This document shows positions 1 to 6,078 of a DNA stretch of 8,900 bases, one piece after another. Location of the stretch: positions 1-8,900 of the forward strand of contig JAHIQV010000370.1 in NCBI GenBank assembly GCA_018903185.1. The letters run 5' to 3'. The translations under genes and the position numbers were made by a program. How positions within the stretch are numbered: the first letter of the stretch is position 1; each line of letters begins with the position of its first letter. The notes beneath the pieces were generated by a model. It was not told the origin of the DNA, searched no databases, and saw nothing but the letters and a program-made list of their open reading frames with translations. The stretch is from Gammaproteobacteria bacterium (GTDB lineage Bacteria > Pseudomonadota > Gammaproteobacteria > Burkholderiales > Burkholderiaceae_C).

Positions 1-37
1 CACTGAAGACCTTTTCCTTTCACCGACCTGATCACAA

Positions 38-61
38 GCCATGCCAACCGAATCCACCGGA
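38..61 (+). repeat. Copy 1 of a 24-bp near-identical direct repeat
   Basis: This segment spans the ATG and first codons of the CoA-transferase gene. It matches 2349-2372 at 22 of 24 positions (differences at 41 and 48), including 13 identical consecutive bases from 49 to 61. I checked the alignment base by base. Its function is unknown. Confidence 0.6.
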
Positions 62-1204
62 CTCCCCCTCGAAGGCGTGCGCGTCATCGAGTTCACCCAC
101 ATGGTCATGGGCCCGACCTGCGGCATGATCCTGGCCGACCTCGGCGCCGAGGTCATCAAGGTCGAGCCGCCCGGCGGCGACAAGACCCGCACCCTGCCGG
201 GCCTGGGCATCGGTTTCTTCCGCAGCTTCAACCGCAACAAGAAGAGCGTGGTGCTCGACATCCAGACCGAAGAAGGCCTGGCCACGGCGAAGGAACTGAT
301 CGGCCAGTGCGACGTGCTGCTGGAGAACTTCCGCCCCGGCCTGATGGACAAGCTGGGCTTGGGGCACGAAGCGCTGCGCGAGCAGTTCCCCCGGCTCATC
401 TACGTCTCACACAAAGGCTTTCTGCCCGGCCCTTACGAGAGCCGCCTGGCGCTGGACGAGGTGGTGCAGAACATGGCCGGCCTGACCTACATGACAGGGC
501 CGGTGGGCCGCCCGCTGCGCGCGGGCAGCTCGGTGAACGACATCATGGGCGGCATGTTCGGCGCCATCGGTGTGCTGGCCGCACTGCGCGAGCGTGAACG
601 CACGGGCCAGGGCCAGGAGATCCAGAGTGCACTGTTCGAGAACTGCGCGCTGCTGGCCTCTCAGCACATGCAGCAGTTCCAGATGACGGGCGAGGTGCCG
701 CCGCCGTTCCCCTCGCGCATTTCGGCCTGGAGCGTGTACGACACCTTCACGGTGGCCGGTGGTGAACAGCTGTTCGTCGGCGCGGTGAGCGACAAGCAGT
801 TCGCCACGCTGTGCCAGGTGATTGAGCGGCCCGACCTCGCCAGCGATCCGGCCCTGGCCACCAACGCCCAGCGCGTGGCCGTGCGCCCCGAGCTGCTGCA
901 CAAGCTGGGCGAAACCCTGCAACACCAGGACCTGGAAACCCTGTGCGCGAAGCTGCAGGCCGCCGGCCTGCCCTACGCCAAGGTGGTCCGCCCCGACCAG
1001 CTGGTGCACGACGAACACCTGATCGCTTCCGGCGGCCTGGTGCCCATGACCACCGAGACCGGTGACACCACACAGGTGGTGCTGCTGCCGCTGCTGATGG
1101 GTGGACGCCGCCCGGGCGTGCGCAGTGCGTTGCCCGCCATCGGCGAGCACACCGAAGAAGTGCTTGCCCGCCTCACCAGGGCCCCTGTTCCCGCTGCCGT
1201 TTGA
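41..1204 (+). CDS. CaiB/BaiF family CoA-transferase (class III)
   Basis: The 387-residue product has the usual length of class III CoA-transferases, which move CoA between acyl-CoA and a free carboxylic acid through an aspartyl-CoA intermediate and act as interlocked dimers in the cytoplasm. Seen: the N-terminal signature LEGVRVIEFTHMVMGPTCG (residues 10-28), LADLGAEVIKVEPPGGD (31-47), NRNKKSVVLD (64-73) and LLENFRPG (93-100). D167, in GSSVNDIMGG, sits where formyl-CoA transferase has its catalytic Asp169. The C-terminal half carries the expected small domain (about 225-330). The ATG at 41 gives the canonical N terminus, but no clear Shine-Dalgarno precedes it. A TctC-type binding protein follows 34 nt downstream, so the pair may import and activate the same acid. 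The substrate cannot be read from the sequence; formyl-CoA, succinyl-CoA and carnitine-type enzymes all share these motifs. The family is certain, the substrate unknown. Confidence 0.93.
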   Translation: MPTESTGLPLEGVRVIEFTHMVMGPTCGMILADLGAEVIKVEPPGGDKTRTLPGLGIGFFRSFNRNKKSVVLDIQTEEGLATAKELIGQCDVLLENFRPGLMDKLGLGHEALREQFPRLIYVSHKGFLPGPYESRLALDEVVQNMAGLTYMTGPVGRPLRAGSSVNDIMGGMFGAIGVLAALRERERTGQGQEIQSALFENCALLASQHMQQFQMTGEVPPPFPSRISAWSVYDTFTVAGGEQLFVGAVSDKQFATLCQVIERPDLASDPALATNAQRVAVRPELLHKLGETLQHQDLETLCAKLQAAGLPYAKVVRPDQLVHDEHLIASGGLVPMTTETGDTTQVVLLPLLMGGRRPGVRSALPAIGEHTEEVLARLTRAPVPAAV

Positions 1205-1238
1205 CCCCCGATTTTTCCACCAGAACCAGGAGACAACC

Positions 1239-2228
1239 ATGACCAAGACCATCACCCAGTCCATCAGCCGCCGCACCCTCATCACCGTGGCCGCCTCGTG
1301 CCTTTTTGCCTCGGCGCCGGCCTGGGCGCAGTCCGGCGCGCCGCTGCGCGTGATCCTGCCGGTGGGTGCCGGCTCGGGTGTGGACACCATCGTGCGCGCT
1401 GCGCAGAACGCCTTGTCCAAGGCGCTCGGCGGCCAGTCCGTGGTGATCGAAAACCTGCCCGGTGCGGGCGGCATCACCGGCACCTCGGCGCTGGTCAAGG
1501 CCGCGCCCGACGGCAACACGGTGGCCTTCATTTCGAACAACCACGCGGTCAACCCCAGCGTGTTCAAGACCCTCCCTTACGACAGCCTGGCCGACATCAC
1601 GCCCATCAGCGTGGTCGGTGGTTCGCCCTTCGTGCTGGTGGTCAACCCGGCCAAAGTGCCGGTGAAGAACGCCAAGGACATGCAGGCGCTGCTCAAGGCC
1701 AAGCCAGGCGCTTTCAACATGGGCTCGTCGGGCAACGGCACCATCATCCACCTGGCAGGCGAGATGTTTGTGGACGCAGCCGGCGTGCAGGTGCAACACA
1801 TTCCCTACAAGGGCATGGGTCCGATGATGGCCGACATCATCGGGGGACAGGTCGAGTTCGGTGTGGCCGCCGTGGCCGCCGCCCAGGGCCACCTGGCCTC
1901 GGGTCGCATGAAGGCCATCGGCGTCATGGGCAAGGAGCGTGTGGCGTCGCTGCCCGACGTGCCGACCCTCGCCGAACAGGGCTTCCCGGACGTCGACGTG
2001 GCCGGCTGGTTCGCCATGATCGGCCCCAAGGGCCTGCCAGCTGCGCAGGTGGACCGCCTGCACAAGGCCGTGGTGGCGGCCTTCAACGACCCCGACGTCA
2101 AGGCCACCATGGCCAAGCAGGACAACCTCATCAATCCCACCTCGCCGGACGCCGCGGCCAGGTTCCTGAAGTCGGAGCAGGACCGCTATGCGCGCCTGGT
2201 GAGCAAAGCCAACATCAAGCTGGATTGA
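1239..2228 (+). CDS. Tripartite tricarboxylate transporter substrate-binding protein (TctC/Bug family)
   Basis: This is a 329-residue periplasmic solute-binding protein of the Bug/TctC family, which is greatly expanded in Burkholderiales. The start at 1239 is preceded by AGGAGA (1228-1233) and yields a proper signal peptide: SISRRTLIT (8-16), a hydrophobic stretch and an APAWA cleavage site near residue 30. The RR pair makes Tat export possible, though Sec is not excluded. Family hallmarks are RVILPVGAGSGVDTIVR (37-53), ENLPGAGGITG (71-81), AAPDGNTVAF (88-97), NPSVFKTLPYD (105-115) and HIPYKGMGPMMADIIGGQ (187-204). These proteins usually bind carboxylates. No TctA or TctB membrane partner is present, so this is an orphan binding protein, as is common in the family. 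Co-transcription with the upstream CoA-transferase (34-nt gap) suggests a shared organic-acid substrate, which is inference. Confidence 0.93.
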   Translation: MTKTITQSISRRTLITVAASCLFASAPAWAQSGAPLRVILPVGAGSGVDTIVRAAQNALSKALGGQSVVIENLPGAGGITGTSALVKAAPDGNTVAFISNNHAVNPSVFKTLPYDSLADITPISVVGGSPFVLVVNPAKVPVKNAKDMQALLKAKPGAFNMGSSGNGTIIHLAGEMFVDAAGVQVQHIPYKGMGPMMADIIGGQVEFGVAAVAAAQGHLASGRMKAIGVMGKERVASLPDVPTLAEQGFPDVDVAGWFAMIGPKGLPAAQVDRLHKAVVAAFNDPDVKATMAKQDNLINPTSPDAAARFLKSEQDRYARLVSKANIKLD

Positions 2229-2381
2229 CGGACCCACCCCGGCGGCGAGAAACCCTGCTGTCGCAAAGTTTCTGTCAGACCCTGCCGGGGCCGGTATTCT
2301 CCGGGTTCATCCAGCGCCAGGCCGAAGGGGATCTTGATCCACCGCAGCGCCTTGCCAATCGAATCCACCGGAGATTGAACC
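2229..2381 (+). promoter_or_regulatory. Intergenic leader with candidate promoter for the VOC-fumarylacetoacetase unit
   Basis: This 153-bp gap separates two plus-strand units. A possible sigma-70 promoter is CTGTCA (2272-2277) and TATTCT (2295-2300) with a 17-bp spacer, each 4/6 to consensus. A weak hairpin, AGAAAC (2248-2253) with GTTTCT (2268-2273), precedes it and could be part of a terminator, but it lacks a T-tract. GGAGA (2370-2374) is the ribosome binding site for the next gene. All assignments are by eye and tentative. Confidence 0.35.
2349..2372 (+). repeat. Copy 2 of the 24-bp near-identical direct repeat
   Basis: This copy lies in the untranslated leader just before the VOC gene, its end overlapping the ribosome binding site. 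Where copy 1 has the ATG of the CoA-transferase, this copy has TTG; read in that frame it gives seven codons (third changed Thr to Ile), then GAT and a TGA at 2376-2378. It could be a fragment of a duplicated gene start or a site with a function; see findings. Confidence 0.6.
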
Positions 2382-2933
2382 ATGAGCACTTTGAAGATCG
2401 ACCGCATCCACCACGTGGCCTACCGCTGCAGGGACGCCAAGGAAACCGTCGAGTGGTACGTCAAGCATCTGAACATGGACTTCGTGCTGGCCATCGCCGA
2501 AGACCAGGTCCCGTCCACCAAAGCGCCCGACCCCTACATGCACGTGTTCCTGGACGCGGGGCAGGGCAATGTGCTGGCTTTCTTCGAGCTCCCCAATGCG
2601 CCTGAAATGGGGCGCGACACCAACACGCCGGACTGGGTGCAGCACATCGCTTTCAAGATCGGCAGCCTGGAGATGCTCGAAGCCACCCAGGCACGGCTGC
2701 AGGCCGCGGGCATCGAGGTGCTGGGGCCGACCGACCACACCATCTTCAAGAGCATCTACTTCTTCGATCCCAACGGCCACCGGCTGGAGCTGTGTGCCGA
2801 CGTGGGCACGCCGCGCATGCACAAGGACCTCGACGAAGTGAAGTGGGACATGCTCAACGAATGGGCGCAGACCAAGCGCGCACCCAAGCACGCCGCCTGG
2901 ATGCACGACCGGGAATTCAAGGCCCTGGACTGA
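2382..2933 (+). CDS. VOC superfamily (glyoxalase-fold) metalloprotein
   Basis: The 183-residue protein contains two beta-alpha-beta-beta-beta modules of the vicinal oxygen chelate fold. Module 1 (about 5-72) begins DRIHHVAYR and ends NVLAFFEL; module 2 (about 84-140) begins DWVQHIAFK and ends FFDPNGHRLELC. Predicted metal ligands are H11, E69, H88 and E136, the full His/Glu/His/Glu set of glyoxalase I-like enzymes. A polar tail of about 43 residues, rich in W, K and H, follows module 2 and is not part of the minimal fold. The start at 2382 follows GGAGA at good spacing. It is 13 nt upstream of fumarylacetoacetase, so the two are surely co-transcribed, suggesting a role in aromatic or tyrosine-derived metabolites. 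It is far too short for 4-HPP dioxygenase. A dioxygenase, isomerase or lyase activity is possible; the reaction is unknown. Confidence 0.88.
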   Translation: MSTLKIDRIHHVAYRCRDAKETVEWYVKHLNMDFVLAIAEDQVPSTKAPDPYMHVFLDAGQGNVLAFFELPNAPEMGRDTNTPDWVQHIAFKIGSLEMLEATQARLQAAGIEVLGPTDHTIFKSIYFFDPNGHRLELCADVGTPRMHKDLDEVKWDMLNEWAQTKRAPKHAAWMHDREFKALD

Positions 2934-2946
2934 GGCGGGCCAAGCC

Positions 2947-4227
2947 ATGACCACCATCGATCACACCCACAACCCGACCTTGCGCAGCTGGGTCGAATCC
3001 GCCAACGATCCCGCGAGCGACTTCCCCATCCAGAACCTGCCCTTCGGCCGCTTCAAGCCGGAGGGCGACCCCGGGTGGCACATCGGCGTGGCCATCGGCG
3101 ACCAGGTGCTGGACCTGCGGGCCGCCGACCTCATCGACTTCAGCGACATGAACCGCTTGCTCCAGCTCAAGCCCGAGGCCCGGCGCGAACTGCGCGCGCA
3201 GATCAGCGCCGGTCTGGCTGCCGGCAGCCCGCAGCAAGACCGGTGGTCGCGGCACCTGCATGCGCAGGGCGCCGTGGAGCTGGGCCTGCCCTGCGAGATC
3301 CGCGACTACACCGACTTCTATGTGGGCATCCACCACGCCACGGCGGTGGGCAAGCTGTTCCGGCCCGACAACCCGCTGCTGCCCAACTACAAGTGGGTGC
3401 CCATCGGCTACCACGGCCGCGCCTCCACCATCCAGCCCAGCGGGCAGGGCTTTCACCGCCCGCTCGGGCAGATCAAGGGCCCCGACGCCGACGCGCCCAT
3501 GCTCGCCCCAACCAGGCGGCTGGACCTGGAGCTGGAGCTCGGCTACGTGATCGGTCGGCCCAACGCCATGGGCCACGCCATCCCGCTGGCCGCGGCCGAA
3601 GACCATGTGTTCGGCGTGACCCTGTTCAACGACTGGAGCGCGCGCGACTTCCAGGCCTGGGAGTACCAGCCGCTCGGCCCTTTCCTGTCAAAGAACTTCG
3701 CCAGCACGCTCTCGCCCTGGATGGTGACCCTCGAAGCGCTGGCGCCGTTCCGCCAGGCCCTGCAGCGGCCCGCGGGCGATCCGGCGCCGCTGCCGTATCT
3801 GCAAGCCGAGGCCAGCCAGAGCGCCGGTGCGTTCGACATCGATCTCGACGTGCTGCTGCAGACGGCGCGCATGCGCGCCGAAGGCCACGCCCCCGAAGTC
3901 ATCAGCCGCTCCAACGCCGCGCACGCCGCCTACTGGTCGCTGGCCCAGCTCGTGACCCACCACACGGTCAACGGCTGCGCGCTTTCGGCGGGCGATCTGT
4001 TCGGCTCGGGCACGCTCTCCGGCCCGAAGCCCGAGCAGGCCGGCTCGTTGCTCGAACTCACGGTGGGCGGCAAGCAGGCCATCACCCTGGGCAACGGCGA
4101 ACGCCGCACCTTCCTCGAAGACGGCGACAGCATCACACTGCGCGGCCGCTGCACGCGCAACGGGTTTCAGAGCATTGGCTTTGGTGATTGCACGGCCACC
4201 GTGCTGCCGCCGCTCGGGGCCATCTGA
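2947..4227 (+). CDS. fahA: Fumarylacetoacetase
   Basis: This cytoplasmic enzyme cleaves 4-fumarylacetoacetate to fumarate and acetoacetate, the last step of the homogentisate route of Phe/Tyr degradation. At 426 residues it has the length of true fumarylacetoacetases rather than of the shorter fumarylpyruvate hydrolases. Seen: an N-terminal SH3-like domain (about 20-115) containing LPFGRF; then YTDFYVGIHHATAVG (121-135) with D123 as metal ligand and H130 aligning with mouse catalytic His133; IGYHGRAS (153-160); LDLELEL (192-198) with E195 and E197; FNDWSARD (227-234) with D229; and GDLFGSGTLSGP (349-360). The start at 2947 lies 13 nt after the VOC stop, with GAGG overlapping that stop as the likely ribosome binding site. 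Homogentisate dioxygenase and maleylacetoacetate isomerase genes, often adjacent elsewhere, are absent here. The gene converges on the Lrp gene with only 15 bp between the stops. Confidence 0.95.
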   Translation: MTTIDHTHNPTLRSWVESANDPASDFPIQNLPFGRFKPEGDPGWHIGVAIGDQVLDLRAADLIDFSDMNRLLQLKPEARRELRAQISAGLAAGSPQQDRWSRHLHAQGAVELGLPCEIRDYTDFYVGIHHATAVGKLFRPDNPLLPNYKWVPIGYHGRASTIQPSGQGFHRPLGQIKGPDADAPMLAPTRRLDLELELGYVIGRPNAMGHAIPLAAAEDHVFGVTLFNDWSARDFQAWEYQPLGPFLSKNFASTLSPWMVTLEALAPFRQALQRPAGDPAPLPYLQAEASQSAGAFDIDLDVLLQTARMRAEGHAPEVISRSNAAHAAYWSLAQLVTHHTVNGCALSAGDLFGSGTLSGPKPEQAGSLLELTVGGKQAITLGNGERRTFLEDGDSITLRGRCTRNGFQSIGFGDCTATVLPPLGAI

Positions 4228-4242
4228 TCCGAGGCAGCGAAC

Positions 4243-4740
4243 TCAATCCAGCGGCAGCGCGCTGGTGCACTTGAGCTCGTTCAGGCAGATGCTGGAGCGA
4301 ACGCCGCTCACGCCCGACAGCTGCGCCAGCGTGCCGAGCAAAAAATCCGACAGGCCCTTGAGGTCGCGCGCGACGATCTTGCAGACGTAGTCGAAATCGC
4401 CCGTCACGGCGTAACACTCCAGCACCTCGGGCATCTTGCCCACGGTGCGCTGGAACTTCAGCACTTCCTTGTGCTGGCCACGCTCCATCGACACGTGCAC
4501 GAAGGCGGTCACACCCAGGCCAAGCCGGTGCGCGTCCAGCCGTGCCTCGTAGCGCTGGATGTAACCCGCCTCCTCCAGCCGCCTGTGGCGCCGGTTGCTC
4601 TGCGCCGGAGAAAGGTGCACCGTGTGGGCGAGTTCCTGGTTGCTGATGCGCCCGTTGGCCTGCAGGGCCGACAGGATGCGGCGATCCAGCCGGTCGAGTA
4701 ACGAGGGGTGCAAGGAATCTTCGCTCATGTCGGTGTTCAT
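4243..4740 (-). CDS. Lrp/AsnC family transcriptional regulator
   Basis: The 165-residue product has the classic two-domain layout: an N-terminal winged helix-turn-helix (about 14-62, with LDRLDRRILSALQANGR and a recognition helix around LSPAQSNRRHRRLEEAGYI) and a C-terminal RAM/ligand-binding domain (about 72-160, with VLECYAVTGDFDYVCKIVARD). These proteins form dimers and octamers and usually respond to amino acids. The gene is transcribed away from phhB across a 127-bp spacer and converges on fumarylacetoacetase. This placement makes it the likely local regulator of phenylalanine hydroxylation, with Phe or Tyr as possible effector (inference). The start could be 4740 or the in-frame ATG at 4728; neither has a strong Shine-Dalgarno, and the HTH is intact in both. 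It is not the NtrC-type PhhR known from Pseudomonas. Confidence 0.93.
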   Translation of the reverse strand: MNTDMSEDSLHPSLLDRLDRRILSALQANGRISNQELAHTVHLSPAQSNRRHRRLEEAGYIQRYEARLDAHRLGLGVTAFVHVSMERGQHKEVLKFQRTVGKMPEVLECYAVTGDFDYVCKIVARDLKGLSDFLLGTLAQLSGVSGVRSSICLNELKCTSALPLD

Positions 4741-4867
4741 GAAAGGGTTTCTTCAAAAGGCGCCGGTCGGGCGGTGAATACGAGAGCAAATTGTCTGCGA
4801 TGCGGCGCAAACTGCACAGCCGGTCACAGCCCACAGGCTGGAGGCCCAACAACGAAGGAGACATTTC
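4741..4867. promoter_or_regulatory. Divergent lrp-phhB control region with candidate Lrp-type operator
   Basis: This spacer must carry promoters for both the regulator and the phh genes. Around 4783-4796 an AT-rich core, CAAATTG (4787-4793), is flanked by AGA and TCT arms. It is one of the few AT-rich spots in an otherwise GC-rich stretch and resembles the partly palindromic, AT-centred sites bound by Lrp/AsnC proteins. AAGGAG (4855-4860) is the phhB ribosome binding site. I could not find convincing -35/-10 pairs for either direction. Confidence 0.45.
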
Positions 4868-5176
4868 ATGACCCCCCTGGATGAACAGAACACCCGCGAA
4901 CTGATGGCCAGCCTGCCCGGGTGGACGGTGAACCGTGAGGGCGGCGCGATCCGGCGCACGTTCCACTTCGCCGACTTCCCGCAGGCCTTCGGCTTCATGG
5001 CGCAGATGGCCATCGTCTCGGAAAAGATGGACCACCATCCCGAGTGGTTCAACGTCTACAACCGCGTCGAGGTCACGCTGACCACGCACGACGCGGGCGG
5101 TCTGTCCACGCGCGACATCGCCTGGGCCACGCGCGCCGACGCTGCCTACACCCCGGTGGCCCCCCTCGCGGAGTGA
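4868..5176 (+). CDS. phhB: Pterin-4a-carbinolamine dehydratase (PCD/DCoH)
   Basis: The enzyme dehydrates the 4a-hydroxytetrahydropterin left by aromatic amino acid hydroxylases to the quinonoid dihydropterin, so that the cofactor can be reused. The 102-residue length is typical. The diagnostic motif [17 protein letters not shown] lies at 51-67; H56, H57 and W60 plus H74 (in [15 protein letters not shown]) correspond to the human active-site His61, His62, Trp65 and His79. A strong AAGGAG precedes the ATG by 7 nt. It is the first gene of a tight cluster: phhA begins 2 nt after its stop. The tandem with phhA gives unusually firm functional assignment. Expression is probably controlled by the divergent Lrp-type regulator. 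Confidence 0.96.
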   Translation: MTPLDEQNTRELMASLPGWTVNREGGAIRRTFHFADFPQAFGFMAQMAIVSEKMDHHPEWFNVYNRVEVTLTTHDAGGLSTRDIAWATRADAAYTPVAPLAE

Positions 5177-5178
5177 CC

Positions 5179-6078
5179 ATGGCAACCACCGCACCCGAAC
5201 CCACCAAACACGGCCTGGCCGCCGGAGCCGCCGCACAGCCCGAGAGCGCCGACTGGACCATCTCACAAGGCTGGGAGCACTACACCGCTGCCGACCACGC
5301 CACCTGGAGGACGCTGTTTCAACGCCAGACGAAGCTGCTGCCCGGGCGCGCCTGTGACGAGTTCGTGCAGGGCATGCGCGACCTGCCCATCGGCGCCGAT
5401 GAAATTCCCGATTTCCGACGCCTGAGCGAGGTGCTGATGCCGCGCACCGGCTGGCAGGTGGTAGCGGTGCCCGGGCTGGTGCCCGACGAGGTGTTTTTCG
5501 ACCACCTGGCGAACCGCCGCTTCCCGGCCGGCAACTTCATCCGTCGGCCGCACGAACTGGACTACCTCGAAGAGCCCGACGTGTTCCACGACGTGTTCGG
5601 CCACGTGCCCATGCTGATGAACCCGGCCATCGCCGACTTCATCCAGGCCTATGGCCAGGGCGGCCTGCGCGCGCAGCAGCTCGGCAAGCTCGCGCAGCTG
5701 GCGCGTGTCTATTGGTACACCGTGGAGTTCGGCCTGTTGCAGCAGGGCGATGGCCTGCGGCTCTACGGTTCGGGCATCGCCTCGTCCTACACCGAGTCGC
5801 AGTTTTGTCTGGACAGCCCCTCGCCCAACCGCATACGCTTCGACCTTGAACGCGTGATGCGCACGAACTACCGCATCGACGATTTCCAGGAGAGCTATTT
5901 CGTGATCCGTGACCTCGACGAACTGCTGGAGTTCACCCGCATCGACTTCGCGCCGCTGTACGATCACGCCGCGCGGGCCTCCGAGCTGCAGCCCGGCGAC
6001 GTGCTGCCCACCGACCAGGTGTTCAGCCGCGGCGACGGCAGTTACCACCGCGCCCGGCGCTCAGGAGGAACCCCATGA
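5179..6078 (+). CDS. phhA: Phenylalanine 4-monooxygenase
   Basis: This non-heme iron, tetrahydropterin-dependent enzyme converts L-Phe to L-Tyr. The 299-residue protein is the compact bacterial type, consisting of the catalytic domain only, without the N-terminal ACT regulatory domain of animal enzymes. The iron facial triad is visible as H137 and H142 in DVFHDVFGHVPML (134-146) and E183 in YTVEFGL (180-186), one position off Chromobacterium violaceum His138/His143/Glu184. PRTGWQ (88-93), FPAGNFIRRPHELDYLEEPD (115-134) and GSGIASSYTES (197-207) are also family-typical. The first 25 residues are Ala/Pro-rich and probably disordered. The start at 5179 is 2 nt after the phhB stop, with GGAG at 5170-5173. 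A longer reading from 5044 would cross phhB in another frame and is rejected. Its stop overlaps the next start as ATGA, implying translational coupling to the SDR. Confidence 0.97.
   Translation: MATTAPEPTKHGLAAGAAAQPESADWTISQGWEHYTAADHATWRTLFQRQTKLLPGRACDEFVQGMRDLPIGADEIPDFRRLSEVLMPRTGWQVVAVPGLVPDEVFFDHLANRRFPAGNFIRRPHELDYLEEPDVFHDVFGHVPMLMNPAIADFIQAYGQGGLRAQQLGKLAQLARVYWYTVEFGLLQQGDGLRLYGSGIASSYTESQFCLDSPSPNRIRFDLERVMRTNYRIDDFQESYFVIRDLDELLEFTRIDFAPLYDHAARASELQPGDVLPTDQVFSRGDGSYHRARRSGGTP

Noticed and set aside
1101..1238. Upstream in-frame start for the binding protein at 1101
   Set aside because: It would overlap the CoA-transferase and bury the signal peptide; 1239 has a strong ribosome binding site and an N-terminal signal sequence.
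407..1567. Long minus-strand open frame (386 codons) antisense to the CoA-transferase and binding-protein start
   Set aside because: Low-complexity H/G/Q/A-rich translation without domains, a typical shadow of a GC-rich gene; the plus-strand frames carry clear family motifs.
1173..2237. Minus-strand open frame (354 codons) antisense to the TctC-type gene
   Set aside because: His/Arg/Gly-rich translation with no recognisable fold; the TctC gene on the plus strand explains the region.
1298..2605. Plus-strand 435-codon frame overlapping the binding protein and VOC gene
   Set aside because: Arg/Gly-rich out-of-frame translation crossing two real genes and their spacer; no motif.
2382..2933. 4-hydroxyphenylpyruvate dioxygenase, suggested by the neighbouring tyrosine pathway gene
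   Set aside because: The protein has 183 residues and two VOC modules in 140 residues, whereas that enzyme is about 350 residues with a distinct C-terminal iron site.
4133..5266. Minus-strand 377-codon frame covering lrp, the spacer and phhB
   Set aside because: It runs out of frame with the Lrp gene and antisense to phhB, both of which have diagnostic motifs.
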